A DNA stretch of 64,000 nt from UBA6522 sp965237785 (GCA_965237785.1 OZ250159.1:744001-808000); one strand, 5' to 3'; numbered from the stretch's first letter, positions 52,580 to 62,037 are shown. The notes: generated by a model not told the origin, from the letters alone. Numbers and translations: made by a program.

Positions 52580-53179
52580 TTAGATGATAAAGCCACCGTG
52601 CCCATAGCCGACCATGCTCATCAGCATGGGAATCGACAGCATCGTATTGGTGCGTGAGGCGAGGAAGGCGACCCTTCGGGCCTTGGCAATCTCATCGGCG
52701 GTTGCTTCGACCATCCCGAGGATCTTCTTCTGGTTCGGCCAGATCAGCACCCAGACATTGAACAGCATGATGGTGCCGAGCCAGGCGCCGACGCCGATCC
52801 ACAGCATCGCATCGCTGCCGGAATTCATGCCCAGCAGGAAGGCATCGTCGAACAGCCCGAGGTGGAGCAGATACAAGGCGCCGGAGAGCCATGTCACGAC
52901 CGCACCCCAGCGGAACCACCACAACGCGCGCGGCGCGACATACTTGGTGATGCCGGCGCCCCCGGGACCGCCTTCGTCCGACGCGGCTTCCGCCAACGCG
53001 GGGACCTGGACAAAGTTGAAGTAGTAGAGCAGCCCGATCCAGGTGATGCCCGCAAGTACGTGGATCCAAACAAGGAGACCCTCCACGTTAAAATCGAAAC
53101 CCATGTTTGCGAGTCCGATCAGGAGGGCGAGAACGACGCCGGCAATGATGGTGCCGTTGACAGTGTTAAGCGGATTCAT
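52580..53179 (-). CDS. PuuD/Urate_ox_N-type membrane protein without the cytochrome domain
   Basis: A 199-residue, mainly hydrophobic protein matching the N-terminal membrane part of bacterial urate hydroxylase PuuD: LLVWIHVLAGITWIGLLYYFNFVQVP, RALWWFRWGAVVTWLSGALY and IWPNQKKILG. Full PuuD is about 400 residues with a C-terminal cytochrome c domain; none is present here and a terminator follows at once, so the short form is genuine. Start ATG 53179 has AGAGGAAA upstream. Whether it acts on urate is open. Confidence 0.82.
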   Translation of the reverse strand: MNPLNTVNGTIIAGVVLALLIGLANMGFDFNVEGLLVWIHVLAGITWIGLLYYFNFVQVPALAEAASDEGGPGGAGITKYVAPRALWWFRWGAVVTWLSGALYLLHLGLFDDAFLLGMNSGSDAMLWIGVGAWLGTIMLFNVWVLIWPNQKKILGMVEATADEIAKARRVAFLASRTNTMLSIPMLMSMVGYGHGGFII

Positions 53180-53410
53180 TTGTGGATTTCCTCTCCGAAT
53201 TGTTGTGCCCAAGATTGAATGGACTCGATCAGCCCCCCTGGCTACGCGCATCGGTGAGACATACGGGCTGGTCGAGTCGCCTTCTTAGAGCTTGAAGAAT
53301 AGGTTAGGGACCCTCATTATTCAATTCCCGGCCGCGTATCGCAGCCGTGTGGGAGGCTGGATCACCGCGCGGCTGGGCGCATCCCTCGTGAATGGAGGAC
53401 ATCGGAAATA

Positions 53411-53746
53411 ATGGACGTCAACGAAAGAATCGAGAGTCAACTGCGCAGCCACCCGGTGTTGCTGTACATGAAGGGTTCACCGGATTTTCCCCAGTGCGGG
53501 TTCTCCGCTCAGACCGTCGCCGCGCTGCGTGCGGTGGGCAGGCCGTTCGCCTTTGTGAATATCTTTGAGGATCCTGAAATTCGAGAGGGGCTCAAGGTGT
53601 ATTCCAATTGGCCCACGTTCCCGCAGCTCTACGTCAACGGCGAGTTGATTGGCGGCTGCGATATCGCGTTGGAAATGTACCATTCCGGGGAGCTCAAGAC
53701 CGTCGTCGAAGAAGCGGCGCCGTCGTCGGAGACCGACACGGGCTGA
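53411..53746 (+). CDS. grxD: Monothiol glutaredoxin, Grx4 family
   Basis: A 111-residue CGFS-type glutaredoxin that carries Fe-S clusters. The active site is C29-G-F-S preceded by YMKGSP; WPTFPQLYVNGELIGGCDI matches the glutathione and TVP-like loop. Upstream GGAGG is about 12 bases from the ATG. It is preceded by a 231-base gap with nothing recognisable and is the last gene before the defence island. Confidence 0.93.
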   Translation: MDVNERIESQLRSHPVLLYMKGSPDFPQCGFSAQTVAALRAVGRPFAFVNIFEDPEIREGLKVYSNWPTFPQLYVNGELIGGCDIALEMYHSGELKTVVEEAAPSSETDTG

Positions 53747-53813
53747 CAGCCGAGCAGTTAGCGGCGCGACTGGCCGCAAGTATGGGTTGTTAGCATGCTT
53801 TGCCCGACTGGTA

Positions 53814-53912
53814 ATGATTGAGAAAGGAATGTGGGACGCATTTTGGAACAACGAATTCGTTTTGGGCGATGGCAGGTTCACTGTTGAAAGTCGGATACGG
53901 GAGCGGGTATGA
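53814..53912 (+). CDS. Possible 32-residue small ORF overlapping the GIY-YIG gene
   Basis: The frame from ATG 53814 reads MIEKGMWDAFWNNEFVLGD and ends VESRIRERV, with its TGA inside ATGA shared with the next gene start. No strong ribosome binding site precedes it, though GAAAGGA lies before its second ATG. It could be a leader peptide coupling translation to the GIY-YIG gene, or the tail of a lost gene. Confidence 0.25.
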   Translation: MIEKGMWDAFWNNEFVLGDGRFTVESRIRERV

Positions 53913-54202
53913 CTGGTAAAAAGTCTGGAATCTTCGACAAAGCGGGAATTGAGACACTCGCAAAGAACAAGCCTGTCGTGTACAGAATCGAGGACAACGC
54001 TGGGAATGATGTATATGTTGGTGTCGCAAAGAGAGGGAGGGTTGAAGCGCGCCTAAAGGAGCATCTACCAAGAGGCCGTGATCCCGTGCGCGGCGGCGCG
54101 AAAATTCGAATTCTACAAAAATCGAGCATTGCAGCGGCGAAAAAATCTGAGGCAAGAATAATCAAGAGAAATCAACCGCCTCAAAACAAAAGGGGCAAAT
54201 AG
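53909..54202 (+). CDS. Small GIY-YIG nuclease-fold protein
   Basis: A 97-residue protein. VVYRIEDNAG and DVYVGVAKRG stand for the GIY and YIG strands (degenerate: VYR and YVG), followed by an Arg and His (RLKEHLP) and a late SEARIIKRNQPPQNKRG, whose Glu and Asn fit the family's metal and support residues. The very basic C-terminus would bind DNA. It begins a row of same-strand defence genes, 39 bases before the restriction subunit, and lower GC marks the change from the preceding housekeeping genes. Confidence 0.6.
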   Translation: MTGKKSGIFDKAGIETLAKNKPVVYRIEDNAGNDVYVGVAKRGRVEARLKEHLPRGRDPVRGGAKIRILQKSSIAAAKKSEARIIKRNQPPQNKRGK

Positions 54203-54241
54203 CTCATACGCGGAGTATGGCGATTCATCGGGCATATCGAG

Positions 54242-57200
54242 TTGACCAATCCCTTCTTTGAAGCGCCAATTCTCAACTCGCCTTACGAGTATCCGCGCTG
54301 GCATTGGGAGCTAGACGAGTCCGGGCAGCCGACTCAAAAGCAAAAAGAGAGCCGGAGGCGGGCTGAATTCATCACGCCGATCCCAAAGCCGAAGAAGAGA
54401 AAGGGATCGTCGGCGACGCAGGCATCCCTCGCGTTAGACGAAGGGAAGGGTCTTTCGACCGAAAATCAGCAGTACGTTCTCATGGCGATCATCAACGGGG
54501 TCCGCCAACAGGTTGACCGTTGGCGAAAAATTCCGGATTCTAGCCGATGGGGAGTCACGCCAGAAACTGCCCGCCTGCTCCAGCACTGGCGGCACCATCA
54601 ATTCAGCGACATTCGGCCCTTCTTCTGCCAGGTCGAAGCGGCAGAGACGGCGATTTGGCTCTCTGAAGTCGCGCCGCGAGCGGGCCGTGCCGCGAAAGAG
54701 TTCCTCGATCATCTAGAGAACGCCAACAATGAGGCCAATCCAGGCCTCCCGCGGCTGGCCCTCAAGTTGGCTACGGGCGCGGGAAAAACCACCGTGATGG
54801 CAATGTTGATTGCTTGGCAAACCATTAACGCGGTCCGCCATCCTCAGAGTCGCCGATTCACATACAGCTTCCTTGTTGCCGCGCCTGGCATCACCATCAA
54901 GGACCGCTTGCGCGTCCTTAAACCCAACGATCCGGACAGTTATTACCAGAGCCGGGAATTGGTCCCGAATGACATGCTTCGAGACTTGGAAAAGGCGAAA
55001 ATTGTTATCATTAACTACCACGCGTTCAAATTGCGTGAACGCTTGGAACTGTCAAAGGGTGGCCGTTCCTTGCTGCAGGGACGAGGTGAGACGCTGACCA
55101 CCCTCGAAACCGAAGGTCAAATGCTTCAACGGGTCATGCCCGAACTCATGGGCGCGAAGAACATCGTGGTCTTTAACGATGAAGCGCACCATTGCTACCG
55201 AGAGAATCCGGGCGAGCAGCAGGAAGGCGCGTTCACGCGAGACGACAGGACGGAGGCCAGAAAGAACACGGAGGCCGCCCGACTCTGGATTTCGGGTCTC
55301 GAAATTATCGGCAGGAAGCTTGGCATCAACCGGGTGATGGATCTATCCGCGACGCCTTTCTTTCTGCGCGGATCAGGCTATCCCGAGGGTACGTTGTTCC
55401 CCTGGACAATGAGCGATTTCTCGCTCATGGACGCCATTGAATGCGGCATCGTCAAACTTCCCAGAGTTCCGGTTGCTGATAACATCCCCGGCGGCGACAT
55501 GCCGAAGTTCCGTAATCTATGGGAAAACATTCGCGCCAAAATGCCAAAGAAGGGTCGGGGCCAATCCAAGCACCTCGATCCCCTCAGTCTGCCCGCCGAA
55601 CTTCAGACCGCCCTTGAGGCGCTGTACGGACATTACTGCAAGACTTTCTATGCCATGCAGAAAGCGGGTATCGAGGTGCCTCCGTGTTTCATCGTGGTCT
55701 GCAACAACATTTCGACTTCAAAGCTCGTATACGACTATATATCCGGTTTTCTCCGCGAAAACGAAGATGGTTCGAAGACGCTGGAGAACGGTCGTCTGGA
55801 ATTGTTTCGCAACTTCAATGTGCACTGCGAGCCGTACTCGAGGCCTCGAACGTTGTTAGTCAATAGCGAAGCGTTGGAATCGGGTGACGCGTTGGACAGG
55901 AACTTTCGAAAAATGGCCGCTGACGAGATTGAACGCTTTCGGCGGGAAATCATCGAGCGCACGGGCGACCGCTACCAAGCCGAAAAGATCAGCGACCAAG
56001 ATCTACTTCGCGAGGTGATGAACACCGTAGGCAAACAGGGCCGACTGGGGGATTCGATTCGCTGCGTGGTTTCTGTATCGATGCTAACTGAAGGATGGGA
56101 CGCGAACAACGTGAGTCATGTGCTGGGTGTTCGTGCCTTCGGAACGCAACTGCTCTGCGAGCAAGTTACCGGGCGGGCGCTGCGCCGGCAATCCTATGAT
56201 CTCAATGAAAATGGCCTGTTCGATGTCGAGTATGCGGATGTGTTGGGGATACCGTTCGACTTTACTGCAGCGCCCGTCGTAGTCACACCGAAGCCACCGC
56301 GAGAGACCATTCAAGTGAGAGCTGTTCGGCCCGAACGAGACGCGCTTGAGATTCGATTCCCGCGAGTGGCGGGCTACCGAGTGGAATTGCCAGAAGAGAG
56401 ACTTACTGCCGAGTTCAACGAAGAATCCGTTCTGGAACTCACGCCGGATATGGTAGGCCCCTCGATTACCACAAACCAGGGGATTATCGGCGAGGGCGTG
56501 GACCTCAATTTGGTTCATACCAACGATCTGCGGTATTCCAGCCTCCTGTTTCATCTCGCCCAGCGGCTGCTATATACGAAGTGGAGGGATCCGGGTGACG
56601 AGCCAAAACTTCACCTCTTCGGGCAGCTCAAGCGCATAACCAAGCAGTGGCTTGACGGCTACCTTGTCTGCAAAGGGAACACCTACCCTGCACAACTCAT
56701 GTATCAGGGACTTGCGGATAGGGTCTGCGAACTCATCACCGCAGCCATCACGCGGGCGGAGATCGGCAGTCGTCCCGTCAAGGCCGTGTTGGACCCTTAC
56801 AATCCCACCGGCTCAACAAGCCATGTTCGCTTTGCCACATCGAAGTCCGATCGCTGGGAGACTGGCTCTAGCCGTTGCCACGTCAACTGGGTGATCCTCG
56901 ATAGTGAGTGGGAAGGGGAATTTTGCCGCGTGGCGGAGTCCCATCCGCGTGTCAAAGCGTATGTCAAGAATCACAATCTAGGGTTGGAAGTTCCGTACCG
57001 CTACGCTTCCAAGAAAAGGACCTACATTCCGGACTTTATCGTTCTCGTCGACGACGGGCACGGTGAGGACGATTTGTTGCATCTCATCGTCGAAATCAAA
57101 GGCTATCGAAGGGATGACGCTAAGGAAAAGAAGGCCACCATGGAAACCTATTGGGTTCCCGGCGTGAATCGTCACGGCCGCTACGGCCGCTGGGCCTTTG

Positions 57201-57352
57201 CCGAGTTTACCGATGTCTACACAATACAGTCGGACTTCGAGGCGAGAGTGGAGGCCGATTTCAACCAGATGGTCGAGATGCACGCCCCTTGCCGCGCCTC
57301 CGCAAGTCCACTGGGAAACTTGAAAAACTCGACTAACGGGGGTTCCGCGTAG
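54242..57352 (+). CDS. Type III-like restriction subunit (helicase/nuclease)
   Basis: A 1036-residue superfamily 2 helicase-nuclease that cuts unmodified DNA with its paired methyltransferase. Walker A ATGAGKT is at residues 177-183, DEAH at 313-316, SAT at 369-371; motifs V/VI are SMLTEGWDANNVSHVLG and EQVTGRALRR near residues 620-650. The C-terminal nuclease is of PD-(D/E)xK type: PD931 and E951-I-K953. Start is TTG 54242, the only candidate that keeps the conserved FFEAPILNSPYEYP. The stop codon directly abuts the methyltransferase ATG. Confidence 0.92.
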   Translation: MTNPFFEAPILNSPYEYPRWHWELDESGQPTQKQKESRRRAEFITPIPKPKKRKGSSATQASLALDEGKGLSTENQQYVLMAIINGVRQQVDRWRKIPDSSRWGVTPETARLLQHWRHHQFSDIRPFFCQVEAAETAIWLSEVAPRAGRAAKEFLDHLENANNEANPGLPRLALKLATGAGKTTVMAMLIAWQTINAVRHPQSRRFTYSFLVAAPGITIKDRLRVLKPNDPDSYYQSRELVPNDMLRDLEKAKIVIINYHAFKLRERLELSKGGRSLLQGRGETLTTLETEGQMLQRVMPELMGAKNIVVFNDEAHHCYRENPGEQQEGAFTRDDRTEARKNTEAARLWISGLEIIGRKLGINRVMDLSATPFFLRGSGYPEGTLFPWTMSDFSLMDAIECGIVKLPRVPVADNIPGGDMPKFRNLWENIRAKMPKKGRGQSKHLDPLSLPAELQTALEALYGHYCKTFYAMQKAGIEVPPCFIVVCNNISTSKLVYDYISGFLRENEDGSKTLENGRLELFRNFNVHCEPYSRPRTLLVNSEALESGDALDRNFRKMAADEIERFRREIIERTGDRYQAEKISDQDLLREVMNTVGKQGRLGDSIRCVVSVSMLTEGWDANNVSHVLGVRAFGTQLLCEQVTGRALRRQSYDLNENGLFDVEYADVLGIPFDFTAAPVVVTPKPPRETIQVRAVRPERDALEIRFPRVAGYRVELPEERLTAEFNEESVLELTPDMVGPSITTNQGIIGEGVDLNLVHTNDLRYSSLLFHLAQRLLYTKWRDPGDEPKLHLFGQLKRITKQWLDGYLVCKGNTYPAQLMYQGLADRVCELITAAITRAEIGSRPVKAVLDPYNPTGSTSHVRFATSKSDRWETGSSRCHVNWVILDSEWEGEFCRVAESHPRVKAYVKNHNLGLEVPYRYASKKRTYIPDFIVLVDDGHGEDDLLHLIVEIKGYRRDDAKEKKATMETYWVPGVNRHGRYGRWAFAEFTDVYTIQSDFEARVEADFNQMVEMHAPCRASASPLGNLKNSTNGGSA

Positions 57353-60202
57353 ATGGCGAAGCGAAAATCATCTAAGACGGTTGAAACTCTCAAGCACCAC
57401 GACGCGTCACGGAAGAACATTCCCACGGCCGAGTATCAGGCGGTTATGGAGGAGGATGATCGGAGTCCAATCCAGGTTGCCTACGAGCGGCGTAACCGCG
57501 ACTTGGACCCGCAACTCGTCTGGCGCGGGAAGGACCAGCGGGACTGGTCGGATCTGGTGGTACAGGCGCCGCCGCTTTTCATTCAGGAGAAAGTTCACCC
57601 GAAGGTGTTGATCGACGATCTGATGCACCGAAGCAGGGAGATGGCGGCGGAGCAAGGGGCCGGGGAGACTAATTTTCAGACCGACCTGTTCGCGGATTTC
57701 AACGGGTTGCCGAGCGCGGATGCTCAGACCGAGTTCTACCGGCACGACGCCAACTGGTCGAACCGCATGATTCTCGGAGACAGCCTACAGGTGATGGCGT
57801 CGTTGGCGGAGCGGGAAGGATTGCGCGGCAACGTGCAGTGCATCTATCTGGATCCTCCCTACGGCATCAAGTTCAATTCCAACTTTCAGTGGTCCACCAC
57901 CAGCCGTGATGTCAAGGACGGTAAGGTCGACCACATCACGCGCGAGCCCGAGCAGGTTAAGGCGTTTAGGGATACATGGCGGGATGGGATTCATTCTTAC
58001 TTGACATATCTGCGTGATCGCCTGAGCGTGGCGCGGGATTTGCTAACCGAGAGTGGGTCGGTCTTCGTTCAGATCGGGGACGAGAACGTCCATCGGGTGC
58101 GGGCGCTGATGGACGAGGTGTTCGGGGAGGGAAATTTTGTCTCCCAGATATCTTTCGCCAAGACGACCGGATTCTCCAGTAGGAATCTATCCAATGTTGT
58201 TGACCATCTTCTTTGGTATGCAAAGGACAACAACATTGTTAAGTATCGTCAGATGAGCCGTCAAAAACAGCCAGGAGAACCTGGAGCTACGGCCTATCGG
58301 CCTCTGGAAGACTTGGTGCACAGCATAGGGGGATTTGACCGGACGCGCCTTGCGACGTCAGCTGATCTGACGTCGCAAGGCGCGTCCGGTCAATCACCCC
58401 AGCGCTTAGTTCACCGAAAGAGATCATTCGTTCCTCCGGCCGGACTCCACTGGAAAGCGACAGTGCCCGGCATGGAACGGTTAGATAAGAGCGGACGAAT
58501 ATTTCTCGTCGGCAACACGCTGCGTTACCTGCGGTTCCTTGATGATTTTTCGGTAGTTCCTTTTACAAACAACTGGACCGACACTGGCATTGCAGGATTT
58601 ACGGCCGACAAGCTCTACGTAGTACAAACGCTTCCCAAAGTCGTCGAGCGTTGCATCCTCATGACCACCGATCCAGGCGACCTCGTCCTTGATCCCACTT
58701 GCGGCTCTGGCACCGCCGCCTATGTCGCCGAGCAGTGGGGCCGCCGCTGGATTACCATCGACACTTCCCGCGTCGCCCTCGCGCTCGCCCGCGCCCGTAT
58801 CATGGGGGCGCGCTATCCCTACTATTTGCTTTTCGACAGCCGCGACGGACAACTTAAGGAGGCCGAAATCGCCCGCAAGGCACCCTTCGACGCCCCCACT
58901 CAAAACGACATTCGCCAAGGCTTTGTCTACGAGCGCATACCCCACATCACCCTCAAGTCCATCGCCAACAACGCCGAGATCGACGTGATCTGGGAGAGTT
59001 TCCAGCGGAGGATGGAGCCTTTACGGGAAGATTTGAATCAAACTTTGCGCGCAGCTTGGGAGGAATGGGAAATCCCTCTGGATGCAGGGGAGACTTGGTC
59101 GAACAGTGCCAAGTTGTTCCACTCCCAGTGGTGGGAACAACGCATCGCCCGACAGAAGGAGATCGATGCCTCCATCGGCGCTAAGGCGAACTACGAATAT
59201 CTCTATGACAAACCCTACAGGGACAACAAGAAAGTCCGCGTCGCCGGACCGTTTACCGTGGAGAGCTTGTCGCCGCACCGCGTGTTGGGTGTGGACGAGA
59301 AAGACGAACTGATCGACGGGGTGGCGGAAGCCAAGCTCCGCTACCCGGCCGCCAGTCAGGCAGGTAGCGAGAAGCAGGACTTCGCCGGAATGGTCCTGGA
59401 GCACCTCAAAACCGCGGGCGTTCAGCAAGCGCATAAGGATGGCCGGATATCGTTCTCGTCGATCTCGCCTTGGCCGGGGGATCTCGTCTGCGCGGAGGGC
59501 AGGTTTGAACAGGTGGAGAGTAGTGGATTCAACGGTGGAATCAGGGACGGGGAGCTAGGCGCCAGCCAATCTGCGCAAACGACGGAAAGGCGCGCCGCCA
59601 TCTTTATCGGCCCCGAATTCGGCACGGTCTCCCGCCCCGATCTCGTGCAAGCTGCCCGCGAGGCCGCCGATGCGGACTTCGATGTGCTGGTCGCCTGCGC
59701 CTTCAACTACGAAGCGCACTCGACCGACTTCGACAAGCTGGGACGAGTCCCGGTTCTCAAGGCGCGCATGAATGCCGACCTGCACATGGCCGATGACCTG
59801 AAAAACACCGGAAAAGGCAACCTTTTCGTCATCTTCGGCGAACCCGATATCGATATTCTCGACGCAGATGGCGGCCAAATCCAGGTCAAGGTCAATGGCG
59901 TCGATGTATTTCACCCAAATACAGGCGAGATCCGCAGCAACAACGCTGACGGTATCGCCTGTTGGTTCATCGACACGGACTACAACGAGGAAAGCTTCTT
60001 TGTCCGCCAAGCATATTTCCTAGGCGCCAACGACCCGTACAAAGCCCTGAAGACGACTCTCAAGGCTGAAATCGACCGGGAAGCCTGGGAGTCGCTCCAC
60101 AGCGATATGTCTCGGCCCTTCGACAAACCGACTTCAGGCCGAATCGCCGTGAAGGTGATAAATCACCTTGGCGACGAGGTCATGAAAGTGTTCCGAATAT
60201 AG
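57353..60202 (+). CDS. Type III-like site-specific DNA methyltransferase (beta-class N6-adenine/N4-cytosine)
   Basis: A 949-residue modification subunit. The catalytic motif DPPY is at residues 167-170 and the AdoMet motif DPTCGSGT begins at residue 447, the order of the beta class used by type III Mod proteins. Between them lies the recognition region, with the family segment LTSQG. A C-terminal part of about 450 residues (beyond the usual Mod length of 600-650) probably contacts the restriction subunit. A perfect 27-bp inverted repeat is inside the coding region at residues 328-347. It starts with no gap after the restriction gene. Confidence 0.92.
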   Translation: MAKRKSSKTVETLKHHDASRKNIPTAEYQAVMEEDDRSPIQVAYERRNRDLDPQLVWRGKDQRDWSDLVVQAPPLFIQEKVHPKVLIDDLMHRSREMAAEQGAGETNFQTDLFADFNGLPSADAQTEFYRHDANWSNRMILGDSLQVMASLAEREGLRGNVQCIYLDPPYGIKFNSNFQWSTTSRDVKDGKVDHITREPEQVKAFRDTWRDGIHSYLTYLRDRLSVARDLLTESGSVFVQIGDENVHRVRALMDEVFGEGNFVSQISFAKTTGFSSRNLSNVVDHLLWYAKDNNIVKYRQMSRQKQPGEPGATAYRPLEDLVHSIGGFDRTRLATSADLTSQGASGQSPQRLVHRKRSFVPPAGLHWKATVPGMERLDKSGRIFLVGNTLRYLRFLDDFSVVPFTNNWTDTGIAGFTADKLYVVQTLPKVVERCILMTTDPGDLVLDPTCGSGTAAYVAEQWGRRWITIDTSRVALALARARIMGARYPYYLLFDSRDGQLKEAEIARKAPFDAPTQNDIRQGFVYERIPHITLKSIANNAEIDVIWESFQRRMEPLREDLNQTLRAAWEEWEIPLDAGETWSNSAKLFHSQWWEQRIARQKEIDASIGAKANYEYLYDKPYRDNKKVRVAGPFTVESLSPHRVLGVDEKDELIDGVAEAKLRYPAASQAGSEKQDFAGMVLEHLKTAGVQQAHKDGRISFSSISPWPGDLVCAEGRFEQVESSGFNGGIRDGELGASQSAQTTERRAAIFIGPEFGTVSRPDLVQAAREAADADFDVLVACAFNYEAHSTDFDKLGRVPVLKARMNADLHMADDLKNTGKGNLFVIFGEPDIDILDADGGQIQVKVNGVDVFHPNTGEIRSNNADGIACWFIDTDYNEESFFVRQAYFLGANDPYKALKTTLKAEIDREAWESLHSDMSRPFDKPTSGRIAVKVINHLGDEVMKVFRI
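58335..58393 (+). repeat. Perfect 27-bp inverted repeat with 5-base loop, within the methyltransferase
   Basis: Arms 58335-58361 and 58367-58393 are exact reverse complements, separated by CTGAT. The arms read FDRTRLATSAD and LTSQGASGQ in the protein, right at the conserved LTSQG of the recognition region, and the frame is kept. Messenger RNA here would form a very stable hairpin. Confidence 0.95.
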
Positions 60203-60211
60203 AGAGATGTC

Positions 60212-61330
60212 ATGTCTGCGCTCGACTGGATTACCGTAGAAGGCTTCAAGAGTATCAAGTCCATTAAGCGCTTGCAGCTTGGCCCAATCAACGTTTTGAT
60301 CGGTCCGAATGGCGCCGGTAAGTCGAACTTCATTGGCGTATTCTCGTTTCTTAACTCCATCCGTTTGGGAGAGCTTCGGAAATACGTCATGCGAACAGGT
60401 GGAGCTGACAAGATCTTGCACTTCGGTTCGAAAACTACACGAAACCTGACAATTCACATCTCGTTCGAGGATGATATTAACCAATATTCGATTGAGTTGG
60501 ATCCAGATGATGCCGACGGCCTCTTTCCTGTCGAAGAAGTGGCCTATTTTTGGGACAAAGCAAGCTATCCCAGACCCTACGAAGACCAGCTTCGCAGCTA
60601 CAACGGAGAGGCTGGGGTCAGCGCGACGCAAAAACAATCAAATGTAGTAATGCACGTACGCGAATATCTTAATAGCTGGCGGCTGTATCATTTTCACGAT
60701 ACGAGTTCGACATCACCCATGAAGAAGTCGGTGGACCTGAACGACAACCGATATTTACGACCCGACGGCTCGAATCTTGCCGCCTTCTTGTTCTACTTGC
60801 ACGAAAAGCATAAAGACTCCTACGATCAAATACAACGAACTGTACGGCTGGTGGCGCCGTTTTTCGACGCCTTTATTCTTAAGCCTCTTTTGCTAAACGA
60901 AGATAAAATCCGCCTTGAGTGGCGGCATGGAAGATCAGATGCCTACTTTGACGCGTCGTCGCTATCCGACGGATCGTTGAGGTTCATCACTTTGGCCACG
61001 TTGCTGCTTCAACCTAGATCTTTGAGACCTTCTGTCATTCTACTGGACGAACCGGAACTTGGACTGCACCCCGTTGCGATAACGATTTTGGCCTCACTCA
61101 TCAAGCAAGCTTCGGTCGAGACTCAGATCGTTCTTGCTACACAATCGTCTCTGTTACTGGACCATTTCCAACCCGAAGACGTACTCGTGGCTAATCGCGT
61201 AAACGGCGCGACTCAGTTCACTAGATTGGATTCAGAGAAACTGAAAAGTTGGCTGGAAGACTATAGTCTTGGTCAACTCTGGGAGAAAAATGAGTTCGGT
61301 GGTCGTCCTGCTCGTGAGAGCACAATTTAA
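60212..61330 (+). CDS. RecF/OLD-like AAA ATPase (AAA_21-type)
   Basis: A 372-residue ATPase of the SMC/RecF branch: GFKSI at the start, Walker A GPNGAGKSN near residues 31-39, the signature LSDGSLRF near 250, Walker B VILLDEPELGLHP and the following LATQSSLLLDHF. It lies 9 bases after the methyltransferase and 11 before a DUF4276 gene, so all are probably on one messenger. ATPases of this type paired with a TOPRIM-like partner act in phage defence. Confidence 0.88.
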   Translation: MSALDWITVEGFKSIKSIKRLQLGPINVLIGPNGAGKSNFIGVFSFLNSIRLGELRKYVMRTGGADKILHFGSKTTRNLTIHISFEDDINQYSIELDPDDADGLFPVEEVAYFWDKASYPRPYEDQLRSYNGEAGVSATQKQSNVVMHVREYLNSWRLYHFHDTSSTSPMKKSVDLNDNRYLRPDGSNLAAFLFYLHEKHKDSYDQIQRTVRLVAPFFDAFILKPLLLNEDKIRLEWRHGRSDAYFDASSLSDGSLRFITLATLLLQPRSLRPSVILLDEPELGLHPVAITILASLIKQASVETQIVLATQSSLLLDHFQPEDVLVANRVNGATQFTRLDSEKLKSWLEDYSLGQLWEKNEFGGRPARESTI

Positions 61331-61341
61331 GAGTTCGCGCT

Positions 61342-62037
61342 GTGGCCAGACTGCTCGTTCACGTAGAAGGTGTAACTGAAGAGATCTTTGTCAACGAGGT
61401 ACTTGCGCCGCATCTCTATAATCATGGTTTCTCTCGAATTGGCGCACGGCTGATCGGAAACGCTCGTCAACGTGATCGGCGCGGTGGAATTAAGGCGTGG
61501 AGCGCCGTCCGAAAGGACATCGTGAGTCACTTGTGGGAAGATCAAGCGTGTTTTGCCACCACAATTGTGGATTACTACGGAATGCCGGGAACCGGTTCAA
61601 AGGCATGGCCAGGGCGACCTGAGGCAGCCGAACTGATATTTCCGGAAAAAGCGAGGAAGATTGAAGGCGAACTCTCGGCGGCCATCGGTCGGGCGATGGG
61701 TTCCGGCCTCGAGCACGGGCGCTTCATCCCTTATGTGATGATGCACGAATTTGAGGCATTGCTCTTCAGCGATTGTGAGAGATTCGGCCAAGCAATCGGA
61801 TACCCTCAACTCGCCCCGCGATTACAGGATATCCGAAACCAATTCACCAGCCCGGAAGAAATCGATGACTCGCCGGAAACAGCGCCGTCCAAGCGAATTG
61901 CGGCGCTTGTTCCCGGGTATCAAAAGCCGCTGATGGGCACTATGGCCGCGCTGGAGATCGGACTCAGCGCGATGCGTTCCGTATGCCCGCACTTCCGAAG
62001 TTGGCTGGAACAATTGGAAGCCATAAACGCATGCTAG
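61342..62037 (+). CDS. DUF4276 family TOPRIM-like protein
   Basis: A 231-residue protein starting at GTG 61342. The TOPRIM-type catalytic Glu fits EGVTEE near residue 9, and the acidic DYYGMP segment near residue 80 is the D-x-D-like position; MMHEFEALLFSD is diagnostic of DUF4276. It is the partner of the AAA ATPase before it. By analogy with OLD and PARIS systems, the pair may be an ATP-controlled nuclease that acts when infection is sensed; this is inference. Confidence 0.83.
   Translation: MARLLVHVEGVTEEIFVNEVLAPHLYNHGFSRIGARLIGNARQRDRRGGIKAWSAVRKDIVSHLWEDQACFATTIVDYYGMPGTGSKAWPGRPEAAELIFPEKARKIEGELSAAIGRAMGSGLEHGRFIPYVMMHEFEALLFSDCERFGQAIGYPQLAPRLQDIRNQFTSPEEIDDSPETAPSKRIAALVPGYQKPLMGTMAALEIGLSAMRSVCPHFRSWLEQLEAINAC

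Noticed and set aside
53180..53410. The 231-base gap before grxD, checked for RNA genes or an attachment site
   Set aside because: No tRNA-like fold, riboswitch-like conserved block or direct repeat was seen.
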